DNA of 64,000 nucleotides from Flavobacteriales bacterium (GCA_017303755.1 JAFLBS010000001.1:496001-560000); one strand, 5' to 3'; numbered from the stretch's first letter, positions 53,980 to 64,000 are shown. Numbers and translations: made by a program. Notes: a model not told the origin generated them from the sequence alone.

Positions 53980-55251
53980 TTACACTATTTCTAATGCCTT
54001 TCCTATAGTTTGATATACTTTTTGTAATTGATTTTCAGTGATAATGTAAGGAGGCAAAATGTAGACGATGTTGCCTACTGGTCGTAAGATGATTCCGTTT
54101 TCGATGAAGAAATCGTAGAGTTTATTACGCAAGTTGCCGTAGTAGCTTTCGGCTGAATCGGTTTTGACTTCAAGAGCAAAAATCACTCCAAGAACTCGAG
54201 TAGTTTTCACTTTAGCGTGATTCTCTATTTTCTTTTGAAAATTCAAATGAGATTGATGTACGCGTTGAATATTGGCTTGCATTTCATCACTTTGAAGCAA
54301 CTGAATACTCGCTAATGCAGCAGCACAACCGGTTGGATTGGCCGTAAATGTGTGTCCGTGAAATAAGGCTTTATTCGTATCGTCATTATAAAAACCATCA
54401 AAGATTTGGTGTGTAAAAGTGGTAATCGCCATCGGAATGGTTCCGCCTGTCAATGCTTTTGACAAACACATCATATCAGGTTGAATCGAAAGGTAATCGG
54501 ATGCAAACGTTTTGCCCGTTTTTCCGAAACCTGTCATGACTTCATCTGCGATGGTGAATACATTGTTTTGCTGGCAAATACCTAACAGTTGTTCTAAAAC
54601 TTCTGGAGCATACATGACCATTCCTGCTGCGCCTTGCACTAATGGTTCGTAGATAAAAGCAGAGTATTCATTGGTTTTTACAGCGTTTTCTAATGCCTTT
54701 AAACTAGCGTTTTCATTTCCTTGAGTTGGAACAGGAATGCGCGTTACTTCTAATAGTGAACCTTGAAAGGCTTCAGTAAAAAAGGAAATTCCGCTGGCAG
54801 CCATAGCGGCAAAAGTGTCACCGTGAAACGCATCTTCAAAGGCGATGATTTTGATCTTTTTTATTCCTTTATTATAATTATACTGCAAAGCTACTTTTAT
54901 AGCAACTTCTACTGCGGTTGAACCATTATCAGAATAGAATATTTTTTGCTGATTGGAAGGTAAAATTTCCATCAGTTTTTCAGCAAGAATAACGGCTGGT
55001 TGATGTGTAAATCCGCCAAAAAGAACGTGTTCTAAAGTGGTTAGTTGATGGTAAATCGCATCGGCAACTACTTGGTTGGAATGACCGTACGGATTCACCC
55101 ACCACGATGCAATCGCGTCGATGTATTCTTTACCATTTTCGTCCCAAAGCAAGGCATCTTTTCCTTTGACTATCGCCGGAAAATCAGGAGCAGTTTTGTG
55201 TTGGGTATACGGATGCCAGTTGTGTTTTTTATCTCGTTGGGAAAGGTTCAT
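53980..55251 (-). CDS. bioA: Adenosylmethionine-8-amino-7-oxononanoate aminotransferase
   Basis: 423 residues, a class III PLP aminotransferase using SAM as amino donor to make 7,8-diaminopelargonate. Seen: the substrate Trp and Tyr region in IASWWVNPYGH, PLP-phosphate loop SDNGSTAVEVAIK, the Asp in FTIADEVMTGFGKTG, the Lys in LSKALTGGTIPM and FHGHTFTANPTGCAAA. Normal length. Second biotin gene in this direction after bioF and bioD. Confidence 0.95.
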   Translation of the reverse strand: MNLSQRDKKHNWHPYTQHKTAPDFPAIVKGKDALLWDENGKEYIDAIASWWVNPYGHSNQVVADAIYHQLTTLEHVLFGGFTHQPAVILAEKLMEILPSNQQKIFYSDNGSTAVEVAIKVALQYNYNKGIKKIKIIAFEDAFHGDTFAAMAASGISFFTEAFQGSLLEVTRIPVPTQGNENASLKALENAVKTNEYSAFIYEPLVQGAAGMVMYAPEVLEQLLGICQQNNVFTIADEVMTGFGKTGKTFASDYLSIQPDMMCLSKALTGGTIPMAITTFTHQIFDGFYNDDTNKALFHGHTFTANPTGCAAALASIQLLQSDEMQANIQRVHQSHLNFQKKIENHAKVKTTRVLGVIFALEVKTDSAESYYGNLRNKLYDFFIENGIILRPVGNIVYILPPYIITENQLQKVYQTIGKALEIV

Positions 55252-55355
55252 TTTTTTAGAAAAAGAAGAAAGAGGAAAGAAAAAAGACTTTAGCTCTTCC
55301 TAAAATTGATACACAAAGATACACATTGAAATTATCTTTTCTCTTGTTTTACATC

Positions 55356-55973
55356 TTACAAACTGAAAAGAATATCTCTAAACTTTTCAGCGTAATAACT
55401 GATGACATTTTGATCAAAATACGGTTCGTTTTCGATACGTCCGATTAGTTTAGCATTGGTTTTTTTGAGAATAATAGCTTCTGTTGATTGATTTTCATCA
55501 CCCGAAAAAATGATTCCGGCTACTTTAATGTTTCGGCTTTTTAATGCTTCAAAAGTCAGTAACGTATGATTGATGCTTCCTAAATAATGCCTAGAAACGA
55601 CAATTACTTTGTAGTCCTTTTGAATTAAATCGATGATGCAATCGGAGTCGTTTAACGGAACCAATAGTCCACCTGCGCCTTCAATCACCAAATGATTTTT
55701 GGTTTTGGGTTCGATGATGTTTTTTAAATCGATGGTGATTCCGTCGATATTTGCCGCCAAATGTGGACTTGCAGGAGTATTTAATTTGTAACTGTTTTCG
55801 TGAATGATTGTTGTCTCGTTCGAAATATAGCGTTGGATTTTATGACTGTCAGAATTGTCTAAATCGCCTGCTTGTATGGGTTTCCAATAGTCGGCTTCAA
55901 GCGCTTCAGTTATGATGGATGAAGCAATTGTTTTGCCTACGTCGGTGCCGATTCCGGTGATGAATAGTTTCAT
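55356..55973 (-). CDS. bioD: Dethiobiotin synthetase
   Basis: 205 residues, the ATP-dependent carboxylase that closes the ureido ring. The P-loop is GIGTDVGKT (residues 7-15). The substrate Lys region is YWKPIQAGD and the GAGGLLVPL loop is present. It is a little short of the E. coli enzyme (about 225). The 104-base gap to bioA shows no clear element; the gap to bioF carries a dispersed repeat. Confidence 0.93.
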   Translation of the reverse strand: MKLFITGIGTDVGKTIASSIITEALEADYWKPIQAGDLDNSDSHKIQRYISNETTIIHENSYKLNTPASPHLAANIDGITIDLKNIIEPKTKNHLVIEGAGGLLVPLNDSDCIIDLIQKDYKVIVVSRHYLGSINHTLLTFEALKSRNIKVAGIIFSGDENQSTEAIILKKTNAKLIGRIENEPYFDQNVISYYAEKFRDILFSL

Positions 55974-55983
55974 AGTTTTTATT

Positions 55984-56019
55984 TAACCACAAAGTTCGCT
56001 AAGAATGCACGAAGTTCGC
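55984..56019. repeat. Copy of the CACAAAG/CGAAGTTCGC repeat
   Basis: TAACCACAAAGTTCGCTAAG followed by AATGCACGAAGTTCGC lies in the bioF-bioD gap. On the other strand it matches the family at 23596-23635. Confidence 0.55.
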
Positions 56020-56038
56020 AATGATTTTAACTTTATAT

Positions 56039-57199
56039 TTAAAAAACTAATGAAGCCAATAGTTTTAAAACTTCAGAAATTTCTTTTTCTGTGTTATAAC
56101 TGTGAATGCAAAAACGCAGTCGTTCTTGGCCTTCGGGTACGGTTGGTGAGAGAATGGCCTTGACATCAAAACCGTGGTGTTGTAATTGAGTGGCGATGTC
56201 TTTTACTTTTTCGTTACCTGGAATAATAGCACATTGAATGGCTGATTTGCTGTAAACGAAAAGCGGTTTTAATCCGAGTTGGATTTTGAGTTGGTTGAAA
56301 AGTTGGATATTGGATTTTAGTTGATTGATGGTTTCTTTTTCGCTTTGTAAATGTTGATAAGCAATTAAAATAGTCGCCACCGAATGCGGTGACAAACCTG
56401 TAGTATAAATAAAACTTCGAGCGAAATTGACTAAATAGTTTTTGAGTTCGGATGAACCTAAAATAGCGGCACCGTGACAACCTACTCCTTTTCCGAAAGT
56501 GATGATGCGTGCGAAAATAGCATCTTGTCGGTTTGAAAGTTGAACCAAACCTTCACCGTGCTCTCCAAAAACGCCTATCGAATGCGCTTCATCGATGACT
56601 AATAGGCAATTGTACTTTTCGGAAAGTTGAATCAATTGCTCTAGATTTGGCGAATCGCCGTCCATAGAGAAGACGCTTTCTGTAATAACATACAGTTCAA
56701 AAAAAGCACCTCGACTGCGCTCGGTGTGACAGACACTTAGTCTTTTTTCTAAATCTTCGAAATCATTATGATTGAATTTGTAGGATTTGGCTTTACTCAT
56801 TTGGATGCCATCGCGAATGGAAGCATGGCAAAGTTCGTCGTATATAATGATGTCATTGCGTTGCGGAACGGAAGAGAAAAACCCAACATTGGCGTCGTAG
56901 CCAGAATTAAATATAAGTGCCGATTCGGATTGGTGGAAGTTGGCAATATGGTCTTCTGTAATAGAATATAAATTGTGATTTCCGGAGATGAGACGCGAAC
57001 CAGTAGCGCCGTTTATTTTAATGTTATTCTCAAAAAGGTACTGATGCGTTTGATTGAAAATGGATTCGGAGCGGGCAAAACCCAAATAGTCGTTGGAAGA
57101 AAAATCGATTAAATCATTAGCAACTGGCAACTGACGTAGTGCATTGTTTTGCTGACGAAGTTGGAGTTTTTGGTGTAAGGATTGTGGGAGTTTCTTCAT
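56039..57199 (-). CDS. bioF: 8-amino-7-oxononanoate synthase with a repeat-derived insert
   Basis: 386 residues, a PLP enzyme condensing pimeloyl-ACP with alanine. Seen: FSSNDYLGFA, GATGSRLISGNHNLY, FNSGYDANVGF, VITESVFSMDGD, DEAHSIGVFGEHGEG and the PLP Lys in TFGKGVGCHGAA. Residues about 155-163 read SVCHTERSRG, an unusual insert encoded by a palindromic repeat (56710-56732). The start directly follows a -7 box, so the message may be leaderless. First gene of the bioF-bioD-bioA-ketosynthase run. Confidence 0.94.
   Translation of the reverse strand: MKKLPQSLHQKLQLRQQNNALRQLPVANDLIDFSSNDYLGFARSESIFNQTHQYLFENNIKINGATGSRLISGNHNLYSITEDHIANFHQSESALIFNSGYDANVGFFSSVPQRNDIIIYDELCHASIRDGIQMSKAKSYKFNHNDFEDLEKRLSVCHTERSRGAFFELYVITESVFSMDGDSPNLEQLIQLSEKYNCLLVIDEAHSIGVFGEHGEGLVQLSNRQDAIFARIITFGKGVGCHGAAILGSSELKNYLVNFARSFIYTTGLSPHSVATILIAYQHLQSEKETINQLKSNIQLFNQLKIQLGLKPLFVYSKSAIQCAIIPGNEKVKDIATQLQHHGFDVKAILSPTVPEGQERLRFCIHSYNTEKEISEVLKLLASLVF
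56710..56732 (-). repeat. Palindromic repeat inserted in frame in bioF
   Basis: On the minus strand the sequence includes ACACCGAGCGCAGTCGAGG, a form of the CACnGAGCGCAGTCGAnGTG repeat known from Bacteroidetes intergenic DNA. It encodes the CHTERSR peptide. The reading frame stays open. Confidence 0.6.
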
Positions 57200-57203
57200 G
57201 ATG

Positions 57204-57211
57204 CAAATTTA
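57204..57211 (-). promoter_or_regulatory. -7 element of bioF
   Basis: On the minus strand TAAATTTG ends 4 bases before the ATG of bioF (57199), predicting a leaderless message. No TTG -33 is visible. Confidence 0.4.
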
Positions 57212-57237
57212 TAGCTTTTGAGAATACATTCTATAAT

Positions 57238-57268
57238 TTTCTCGCAAAGACGCAAAGACACAAAGATA
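57238..57268. repeat. Copy of the CGCAAAGACACAAAG repeat upstream of bioF
   Basis: CTCGCAAAGACGCAAAGACA followed by CAAAGATAG is a tandem of CGCAAAGA-type units. It belongs to the family at 23596-23635 (complement) and 55984-56019. Confidence 0.55.
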
Positions 57269-57311
57269 GATTTGTCTTTAAATGTAAAATTTCTAAATAA
57301 AGTAGATTGTT

Positions 57312-57453
57312 CAGCCCAGATGGAAATGGAAAGCCTTTTGCGAGCGAAAACTAATTTTTATGTGGTATAAAAGCGACCGAAGGAAGCTCTTTTAGAACAC
57401 AATAAAAATAGTTTGAGGTAAAAAAGCTTGGAATGAACAGCTGGAATAGCTGC
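57312..57453 (+). repeat. Dispersed element, copy C
   Basis: It begins CAGCCCAGATGG, then GGAAAGCCTTTTGCGAGCG, matching the heads of copies A (22085) and B (34637, minus). It continues as AGCTTGGAATGAACAGCTGG. It fills most of the 307-base gap between bioF and atpC. Confidence 0.5.
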
Positions 57454-57455
57454 AT

Positions 57456-57487
57456 AAAAAAAGCCCAACTGAATGTTGAGCTTTTTT
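57456..57487 (-). terminator. Terminator of the atpDC unit
   Basis: AAAAAAGCCCAAC and GTTGAGCTTTTTT pair (one mismatch) around 5 bases, immediately after the atpC stop (reading minus). The stem has A and T runs on both sides. Confidence 0.82.
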
Positions 57488-57506
57488 GTGATTTATCTAA
57501 ATTGTA

Positions 57507-57788
57507 TTAGTCTGCCAATACAATTACTTTATTGTCTTTCATTTCAATCGTCCCTGATTCAATTGAAAGTGTGTAGTTTTGATCGTTTACTTTGGTAAAC
57601 TTTTGAGCTACTTCTTTTTCGAAATGGAAACTTTTAGCTTCAATTTTCACTACTCCTTTTTTCAAAATTGAAACGATAGGCGCGTGATTGTTGAGTATTT
57701 GAAACGAACCACTTACACCTGGCAATGAAACAGAGTTTACTTCGCCTTTGAATAATGTAGCTTCGGGTGATACTATTTCTAAAATCAT
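57507..57788 (-). CDS. atpC: ATP synthase F1 epsilon subunit, short form
   Basis: 93 residues. It contains the N-terminal beta-sandwich domain (MILEIVSPEATLFKGEVNSVSLPGVSGSFQIL-type start) but stops before the C-terminal helical hairpin of the E. coli protein (about 139 residues), which carries out inhibition. It follows atpD by 80 bases on the minus strand, in a repeat-filled gap. Confidence 0.93.
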   Translation of the reverse strand: MILEIVSPEATLFKGEVNSVSLPGVSGSFQILNNHAPIVSILKKGVVKIEAKSFHFEKEVAQKFTKVNDQNYTLSIESGTIEMKDNKVIVLAD

Positions 57789-57796
57789 AATTTTTT

Positions 57797-57867
57797 AGTT
57801 TCAAGTTTCAGGTTTCAGGTTTCAAGTTTACTCTTCTGAGTACTGATTTCTGAATACTGACGACTGG
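57797..57867. repeat. Heptamer tandem array between atpD and atpC
   Basis: Five consecutive heptamers AGTTTCA, AGTTTCA, GGTTTCA, GGTTTCA and AGTTTAC occupy 57797-57831. A second part (57837-57867) repeats TACTGA-type units. Confidence 0.75.
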
Positions 57868-57868
57868 T

Positions 57869-59468
<1,600 letters not shown>

Positions 59469-59550
59469 TACTAAAAGAATAGTTTTTTTAACTTTTTTTG
59501 AATTTTTGTTAATAGAATTGATTTTTGTAAGAAATAGTTATTGTATTAAC

Positions 59551-59586
59551 AAAAAAACCATGCGTTTAGACGCATGGTTTTTTTTG
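59551..59586. terminator. Bidirectional terminator
   Basis: AAAAAACCATGCGT and ACGCATGGTTTTTT pair perfectly around TTAG. It lies 18 bases past the stop of the GDSL lipoprotein gene (reading minus). Confidence 0.9.
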
Positions 59587-59603
59587 AATATAATCATTTA
59601 TAC

Positions 59604-61160
59604 CTATAAAGATGCTGGAAATAATATTCTGTAATCTCCTAAACTCACACCTTTAAGATTAGAACCGTATTTAGTATTGATAGCTTCAATAAATTTATTA
59701 GCTATTAAAGCATATCCTCTTGGACTTGGGTGAACTCCATCAAGGGAGAAACCTCCACCAGTTACAAAAGCTGATGTTACTGTAAATCCATTTGCTGAAA
59801 TACCAAAATTAGCAACATCCGCTAAAATAGCATTAGCATCAACAAAGGCAAGACCTTTAGAATTTGCTAGAGCTAAGATAGTAGCATTATATGCATCGGT
59901 AGCCGTTTTAACTTCTAATGTTTCAGCAGCAGTTAAAGTAGTACCATCTTGCATCGGATATGAAACACCAACTGTATTAAATGGTGCTGGAGCCGAAGTT
60001 GTAGTTGTACCAATAACTCCTCTAGCCGTCAACAAAATGTAATCTCTCGTAGCAGCAGCATTACTAGCGTGACGTGTTCTTCCGTAAAGATTTCCTAAAA
60101 AACCAGCAGTTGCAGCACCATATAGCGGTGTTAAAGCAGCTGTAATTTGAGCAGAAATATCGATTAATGATTCATCTACAATTAATAAAGGATTTGCCTC
60201 AACCGTAGCTGGATTGCCATCGTCTGCAACTAAAGTAGCATAACGAGTTGGTAACCCATTTGCAGTTAATGCAGCATTTATTCCGCCAAATAATTGATTT
60301 AATGAAGCAGCATTAGCACTTGGCAAACCTGGAATCGGATTGGTTGGAACGGTTGTAAAGAAAGGAACAGATGTTACATACGGAATGTTAGCTACAACTC
60401 CTTTAGCATTATTTTTAGTCAAACCATTGGTTCCGTCTAATAAGGTGTTGTAAACACTCGCAAATACATTTGGATCAGTGATGTCGTTTGGACCGTAAGT
60501 TGCAGGATTTAAATTTCCTGCTTGATTAACTCCTGTTCCACCTGAAGTAGCATATGATAATACATCGTTATTACCAATCCATAAAGAAAAGAACGTTGGA
60601 GACTGAGCAACAGCATCTCCTAATATGGTTGCAGATGTTGACGAAGCAAAACGCACAAAATATGGATTTGCATAAGAACCTATTCCAGCAGGATTTCCAT
60701 AAGAGTTGGACAATAAGTGGAAACTTTTTGCACCTGGAACTCCCATATTATTGTATGAACCCGTAAGGTGATTTGTAATTTCAGTTGTTGGAGTTCCAGC
60801 AACAGGAACTGGTCCAACTCCATTAAAGAATAATCTTGGTCCTTGGATTTGAGTTCCACCTAAAAGCAACCCACCAACATTGTCTGCCATATAAGGTATT
60901 TTGAATTCTCCACCACCAACTAAAGCAAATTGTTGAGACAAAATATTAGTATAACCTGCATTTTGCCCTTCAATAAAAAGTGCATTATCACTAAAACCAG
61001 CCGTTAATGAATTTCCTACGGCAACATATTTGGAAAAATCGGCTGAACCTGCTGTAAGTGGCAAACCATCGGATGAATTATGAACTACCACTTCATCATC
61101 TTCACTACAAGCTACAAAGGTCATAGAAACCAATAATAGCCATTTTATATTTTTTATCAT
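59604..61160 (-). CDS. SGNH/GDSL hydrolase-type lipoprotein
   Basis: 518 residues. N-terminal lipoprotein signal with lipobox FVAC (Cys about 18). Block I, with the catalytic Ser, is YVAVGNSLTAGF; block II is NMGVPGAK; block III is IGNNDVLSY; block V is DGVHPSPRGYAL with the catalytic Asp and His. It is longer than typical SGNH hydrolases (200-300) because of inserts near 200-370. Predicted to be an outer-membrane-anchored esterase or lipase. It lies 19 bases after the TonB receptor gene, so both are probably one operon. The substrate is unknown. Confidence 0.88.
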   Translation of the reverse strand: MIKNIKWLLLVSMTFVACSEDDEVVVHNSSDGLPLTAGSADFSKYVAVGNSLTAGFSDNALFIEGQNAGYTNILSQQFALVGGGEFKIPYMADNVGGLLLGGTQIQGPRLFFNGVGPVPVAGTPTTEITNHLTGSYNNMGVPGAKSFHLLSNSYGNPAGIGSYANPYFVRFASSTSATILGDAVAQSPTFFSLWIGNNDVLSYATSGGTGVNQAGNLNPATYGPNDITDPNVFASVYNTLLDGTNGLTKNNAKGVVANIPYVTSVPFFTTVPTNPIPGLPSANAASLNQLFGGINAALTANGLPTRYATLVADDGNPATVEANPLLIVDESLIDISAQITAALTPLYGAATAGFLGNLYGRTRHASNAAATRDYILLTARGVIGTTTTSAPAPFNTVGVSYPMQDGTTLTAAETLEVKTATDAYNATILALANSKGLAFVDANAILADVANFGISANGFTVTSAFVTGGGFSLDGVHPSPRGYALIANKFIEAINTKYGSNLKGVSLGDYRILFPASL

Positions 61161-61179
61161 AACGTATATTTTTTTGTTA

Positions 61180-64000
61180 TTATGGGTTTATTGTTAAAGA
61201 AGCGAAATACTGTGAACCAATAGCCCCTGCTCCTAAAATTTGTCTGTACTCTTTTCCTCCTAAATTAGATGCTCCAAGTTTAATAACTGATTTTAAAGCT
61301 GGAATTGAATAGTTGATTTGAGCATCAATTACAGTAGCTTCAGAGATCATTCCGTCTGCGAAAGAAGATTGGTATAGGTACTCACTGTTCCATCTTCCGC
61401 TTACATTGAATCCGAAGTTTTTGAATAATTTTTCATTGCCTAAAGATGCTTTTACTCTGTGTTTAGGAGTGTTGAAACCTGCCTCAAAGCTTGGGTCTTT
61501 TGCTTGATCAAAATCAAATTCAGCGTAGTTGTAATTAGCACTCAACTCGAAATTTTTGTATACTTTTCTTGAAACTCCAACCCCGAAACCTAATGATTTA
61601 ATCTCAACATTGGTATTTGTGTACAATTGATATGCTCTTCTGTCGTTTTGTGTTAATGCAAAAGCCGATTGGAAAGCGGCATTTGGAGCTGCAAAACTTC
61701 CTCCTTGACTTGCCGTTCCATAATAAGGAGCAACTACAGTTAAGTTACCGATAAAGTCATTGTACGTATTGTAATATCCATTCAAATCAATGTTAAAACC
61801 TTTCAAATCTCCACGATACCCCAATTCAATTGCGCGTACCGTTTCTGGCTTTACGTAATCAACATTTGTCTTAACTAATAAAGGCGCTGCCGCTTCAATT
61901 GCTGCAAATAATTGCGCTTGATTGGTTGGTCCAGCTGCTGCTACTGCTGCTCCAAAAGCTGTTGCAGAGGCTGCTGTATAAGAATTAAAATAAGCGTTAT
62001 TACCATTCATTGTTACTAATGGAGAACCCGAAAATGCTTGACCGCTAGCCGAAACAGGAAGATCTTCAGTGTAACGAATCAAGTTGTCTGGGGCAGATCC
62101 CAAAAGCACGGCGTTACCAACATTAAAACCAATGTATTGATCTTGCGTTGTTGGGTTACGGAAACCTGTTTGAAATGAACCTCTGAAGTTGTGCTGTTTT
62201 TTAGCTCCGGCTGAATATACCGCCGAAATTCTAGGAGAATAATTTCCATCGAAATTTTTAGATTTATCGTAACGAATAGAACCTGTTAATTTCAATCGAT
62301 CTTCCATTAATTTCTTTTGAACTTGAGTGTAAGCACCGTAATCAGTATAATTGATTTGACTGTCTTTATCAGTGTAAATTCTACCGAATGAGTTCAATTC
62401 GTATAAACGGTAAGAACCACCTACTTGAATTTCAGCAAATTTGATTAGATTTTTGAAGTTGTAGTTACCGTCTGAGTGATAAATTCTAGACTCATCTACT
62501 AATTTAGAACCTGAAAGCACGTCAGGATTAGAAGTTACTGTTTTAAATGCAGAATTAAAAGCATCTGTTCCAGGAATTAATCGCCCTGTATCAGCTATGT
62601 TACGTGCGGTAACATGTGCTTGTTCTGGAGTTTGTCCAGCTAATGTTGATTGAACATACGCACCTGCATATTGTCCGAACCAAGTAGCATCTGATTTCCA
62701 TTGTCTGTTAATGTTAATACCTGTGAACAACATATCGTACGAATTTCCTCCGTTTTCAGTAGTTGTATATCCTCTTAAGAAGAAGTTATTTCCTTTTAAC
62801 TCCAATTTATGTTGCTCCATAAAAAAGTCGTTTAAGTAATAACGGTTTGCTCCTTGATATACCGTATTACCAAAACCAAATTTACTTTGCCAGATGAATT
62901 CAATTTCTTTAGCCCAATCTTTACTTGCGGTTGCCCAAGGTTTCACATGAACTGAGAAGTCAATTTTAGCATTTGCTACTTTGTTATCCGTTAAATCTAC
63001 TTCGTTATATCCAGTTCTACTTACATTATAATTAGGTAAAATATTATTAAAAACTGTAAATTGAGCTGGAGTAATAGCACCTGCTGCTAAAAGTCCATCT
63101 GCTACACCATTTAAATTAGTAGAAACCTCATCTCCATAAACATTGACTCCATTATAATTGTAAAAAGATCTATCCGCTCCTGGATTAGCTAAGTCTTGGT
63201 AATCTGTAGCATACCAATCTGTTCCTCTCATATAAGTAAAATTACCTTTTGCAGCAATATGAGGTGTGAATGCTTTAGCAAGTCTAACACCATAATCTGC
63301 GTAATCTCTATTACCAGCCGCTTTTTGACTCGTTTGTCCGTATTTCACATATGCAGAAATTCCTTGTTTAGTAAAAGGACTTTGACTGTTCATGAATAAA
63401 ATTCCGTTAAATGCATTTGCTCCATACAACGCAGAAGAAGCACCTGGAAGTAATTCAACACTTTGAACATCAATTTCAGAAACACCAATTAAGTTTCCTA
63501 AAACGAAATTCAACAATGGAGATGAATTATCCATACCATCAACCAACTGCAGAAAACGTGTGTTGGCAACAGTTGCAAACCCACGAGTATTTATCGATTT
63601 AAAAGACATACTACTCGTATTCATATGCACCTCTTTTAAATTTTCTAAACCATCATAAAAAGTAGGCGAAGCTGTTTTTTTGATGTCTTTTGGAGTCATT
63701 CTCTCAATAGTAACTGGAGATTCTCTTACTCTCTCTGGAGCTCGCGAAGCAGAAATTACTATCTCATCGAGTTGAGTATTTTCAGAATTTAAAACTACAT
63801 TCAGAGTTTGGCCACTTGATGATACGTCTAAAGATTGAGTAGCAAATCCGATGCTAGAAATCTCAACTTTAAAAGGTGGTTTTTTGGACGACTTTAAGCT
63901 AAACTTTCCATCACCATCCGTTACTGTTCCTGCGCTATCACCAACTACTTTGATGTTAGCTCCGGGAATTGGCTGGCCCTTGTCATCATTGACCGAACCT
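61180..64000 (-). CDS. TonB-dependent outer-membrane receptor (5' partial)
   Basis: 939 codons are visible; the start lies beyond base 64000. From the edge: a CarboxypepD_reg-like domain (SVNDDKGQPIPGANIKVVGD), then a TonB-box/plug region beginning near residue 100 (ERMTPKDIKK), a plug with LLPGASSALYGANAFNGIL, and a 22-strand beta barrel ending in an aromatic-terminated C-terminus (ASLTINP). Predicted to take up an unknown ligand with TonB energy. The pairing with the GDSL lipoprotein suggests the ligand may be a lipid or ester. Confidence 0.92.
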   Translation of the reverse strand, partial: GSVNDDKGQPIPGANIKVVGDSAGTVTDGDGKFSLKSSKKPPFKVEISSIGFATQSLDVSSSGQTLNVVLNSENTQLDEIVISASRAPERVRESPVTIERMTPKDIKKTASPTFYDGLENLKEVHMNTSSMSFKSINTRGFATVANTRFLQLVDGMDNSSPLLNFVLGNLIGVSEIDVQSVELLPGASSALYGANAFNGILFMNSQSPFTKQGISAYVKYGQTSQKAAGNRDYADYGVRLAKAFTPHIAAKGNFTYMRGTDWYATDYQDLANPGADRSFYNYNGVNVYGDEVSTNLNGVADGLLAAGAITPAQFTVFNNILPNYNVSRTGYNEVDLTDNKVANAKIDFSVHVKPWATASKDWAKEIEFIWQSKFGFGNTVYQGANRYYLNDFFMEQHKLELKGNNFFLRGYTTTENGGNSYDMLFTGININRQWKSDATWFGQYAGAYVQSTLAGQTPEQAHVTARNIADTGRLIPGTDAFNSAFKTVTSNPDVLSGSKLVDESRIYHSDGNYNFKNLIKFAEIQVGGSYRLYELNSFGRIYTDKDSQINYTDYGAYTQVQKKLMEDRLKLTGSIRYDKSKNFDGNYSPRISAVYSAGAKKQHNFRGSFQTGFRNPTTQDQYIGFNVGNAVLLGSAPDNLIRYTEDLPVSASGQAFSGSPLVTMNGNNAYFNSYTAASATAFGAAVAAAGPTNQAQLFAAIEAAAPLLVKTNVDYVKPETVRAIELGYRGDLKGFNIDLNGYYNTYNDFIGNLTVVAPYYGTASQGGSFAAPNAAFQSAFALTQNDRRAYQLYTNTNVEIKSLGFGVGVSRKVYKNFELSANYNYAEFDFDQAKDPSFEAGFNTPKHRVKASLGNEKLFKNFGFNVSGRWNSEYLYQSSFADGMISEATVIDAQINYSIPALKSVIKLGASNLGGKEYRQILGAGAIGSQYFASLTINP

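Overview
This window looks like a piece of chromosome from a Flavobacteriaceae member, probably Flavobacterium or a close relative. The DNA is AT-rich. Several secreted proteins end in type IX secretion (T9SS, Por) C-terminal sorting domains. Promoters fit the Bacteroidetes sigma pattern (TTG, 18-22 bases, TAnnTTTG) and Shine-Dalgarno sequences are mostly absent. NuoG is the short form and the F1 genes atpD-atpC stand alone. No phage, integron, CRISPR or transposase gene was seen.

Layout. 1-8.8 kb: end of an unknown gene, an RDD membrane protein, a MITE-like repeat, a GNAT acetyltransferase, a dNTPase, a secreted M36 protease, a TlpA-type thioredoxin, aspS and a cold-shock gene. 8.9-22.0 kb: a complete 14-gene complex I operon, nuoA to nuoN, with a near-consensus promoter and a terminator. 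22.2-24.1 kb: umuC then umuD (translesion polymerase V), in reverse of the usual order. 24.2-32.2 kb: two tandem surface-fibre proteins with endosialidase-type (S74) self-cleaving chaperone domains, divergent from a LytTR response regulator and LytS-type kinase. 32.3-35.9 kb: tRNA-Leu(CAA), prs, rplY, pth and a lipoprotein. 35.9-40.9 kb: two divergent secreted metalloproteases (M12B-like and M43), both with T9SS tails. 41.0-44.6 kb: ribF (TTG start), a small membrane protein, bioB and a cupin/JmjC-like protein. 44.7-52.6 kb: a 1610-residue modular T9SS protein, recX and a secreted GH13 alpha-amylase. 52.7-57.2 kb: a biotin cluster (bioF, bioD, bioA and a FabF-like ketosynthase). 57.5-59.4 kb: atpD-atpC. 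59.6-64.0 kb: a GDSL/SGNH lipoprotein and a TonB-dependent receptor cut by the window edge.

How the genes work together. nuo supplies the NADH-driven proton or sodium pump and atpDC is part of the F1 motor. The T9SS proteases, amylase, TonB receptor and GDSL lipoprotein fit a polymer-degrading lifestyle. bioB, although 9 kb away, completes the late biotin pathway begun by bioF, bioA and bioD.

Most genes are ordinary. The least explained material is non-coding or at domain level: period-7 tandem arrays in several intergenic gaps, a three-copy dispersed element (GCCC...GCCCAAGC), a MITE-like element flanking a stop codon, a palindromic repeat carried in frame inside bioF, a 9-bp inverted repeat over the bioB promoter and start, a ketosynthase in the biotin cluster, and the S74 fibre pair facing a LytTR two-component system. 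No clearly new defence or mobile system was found.
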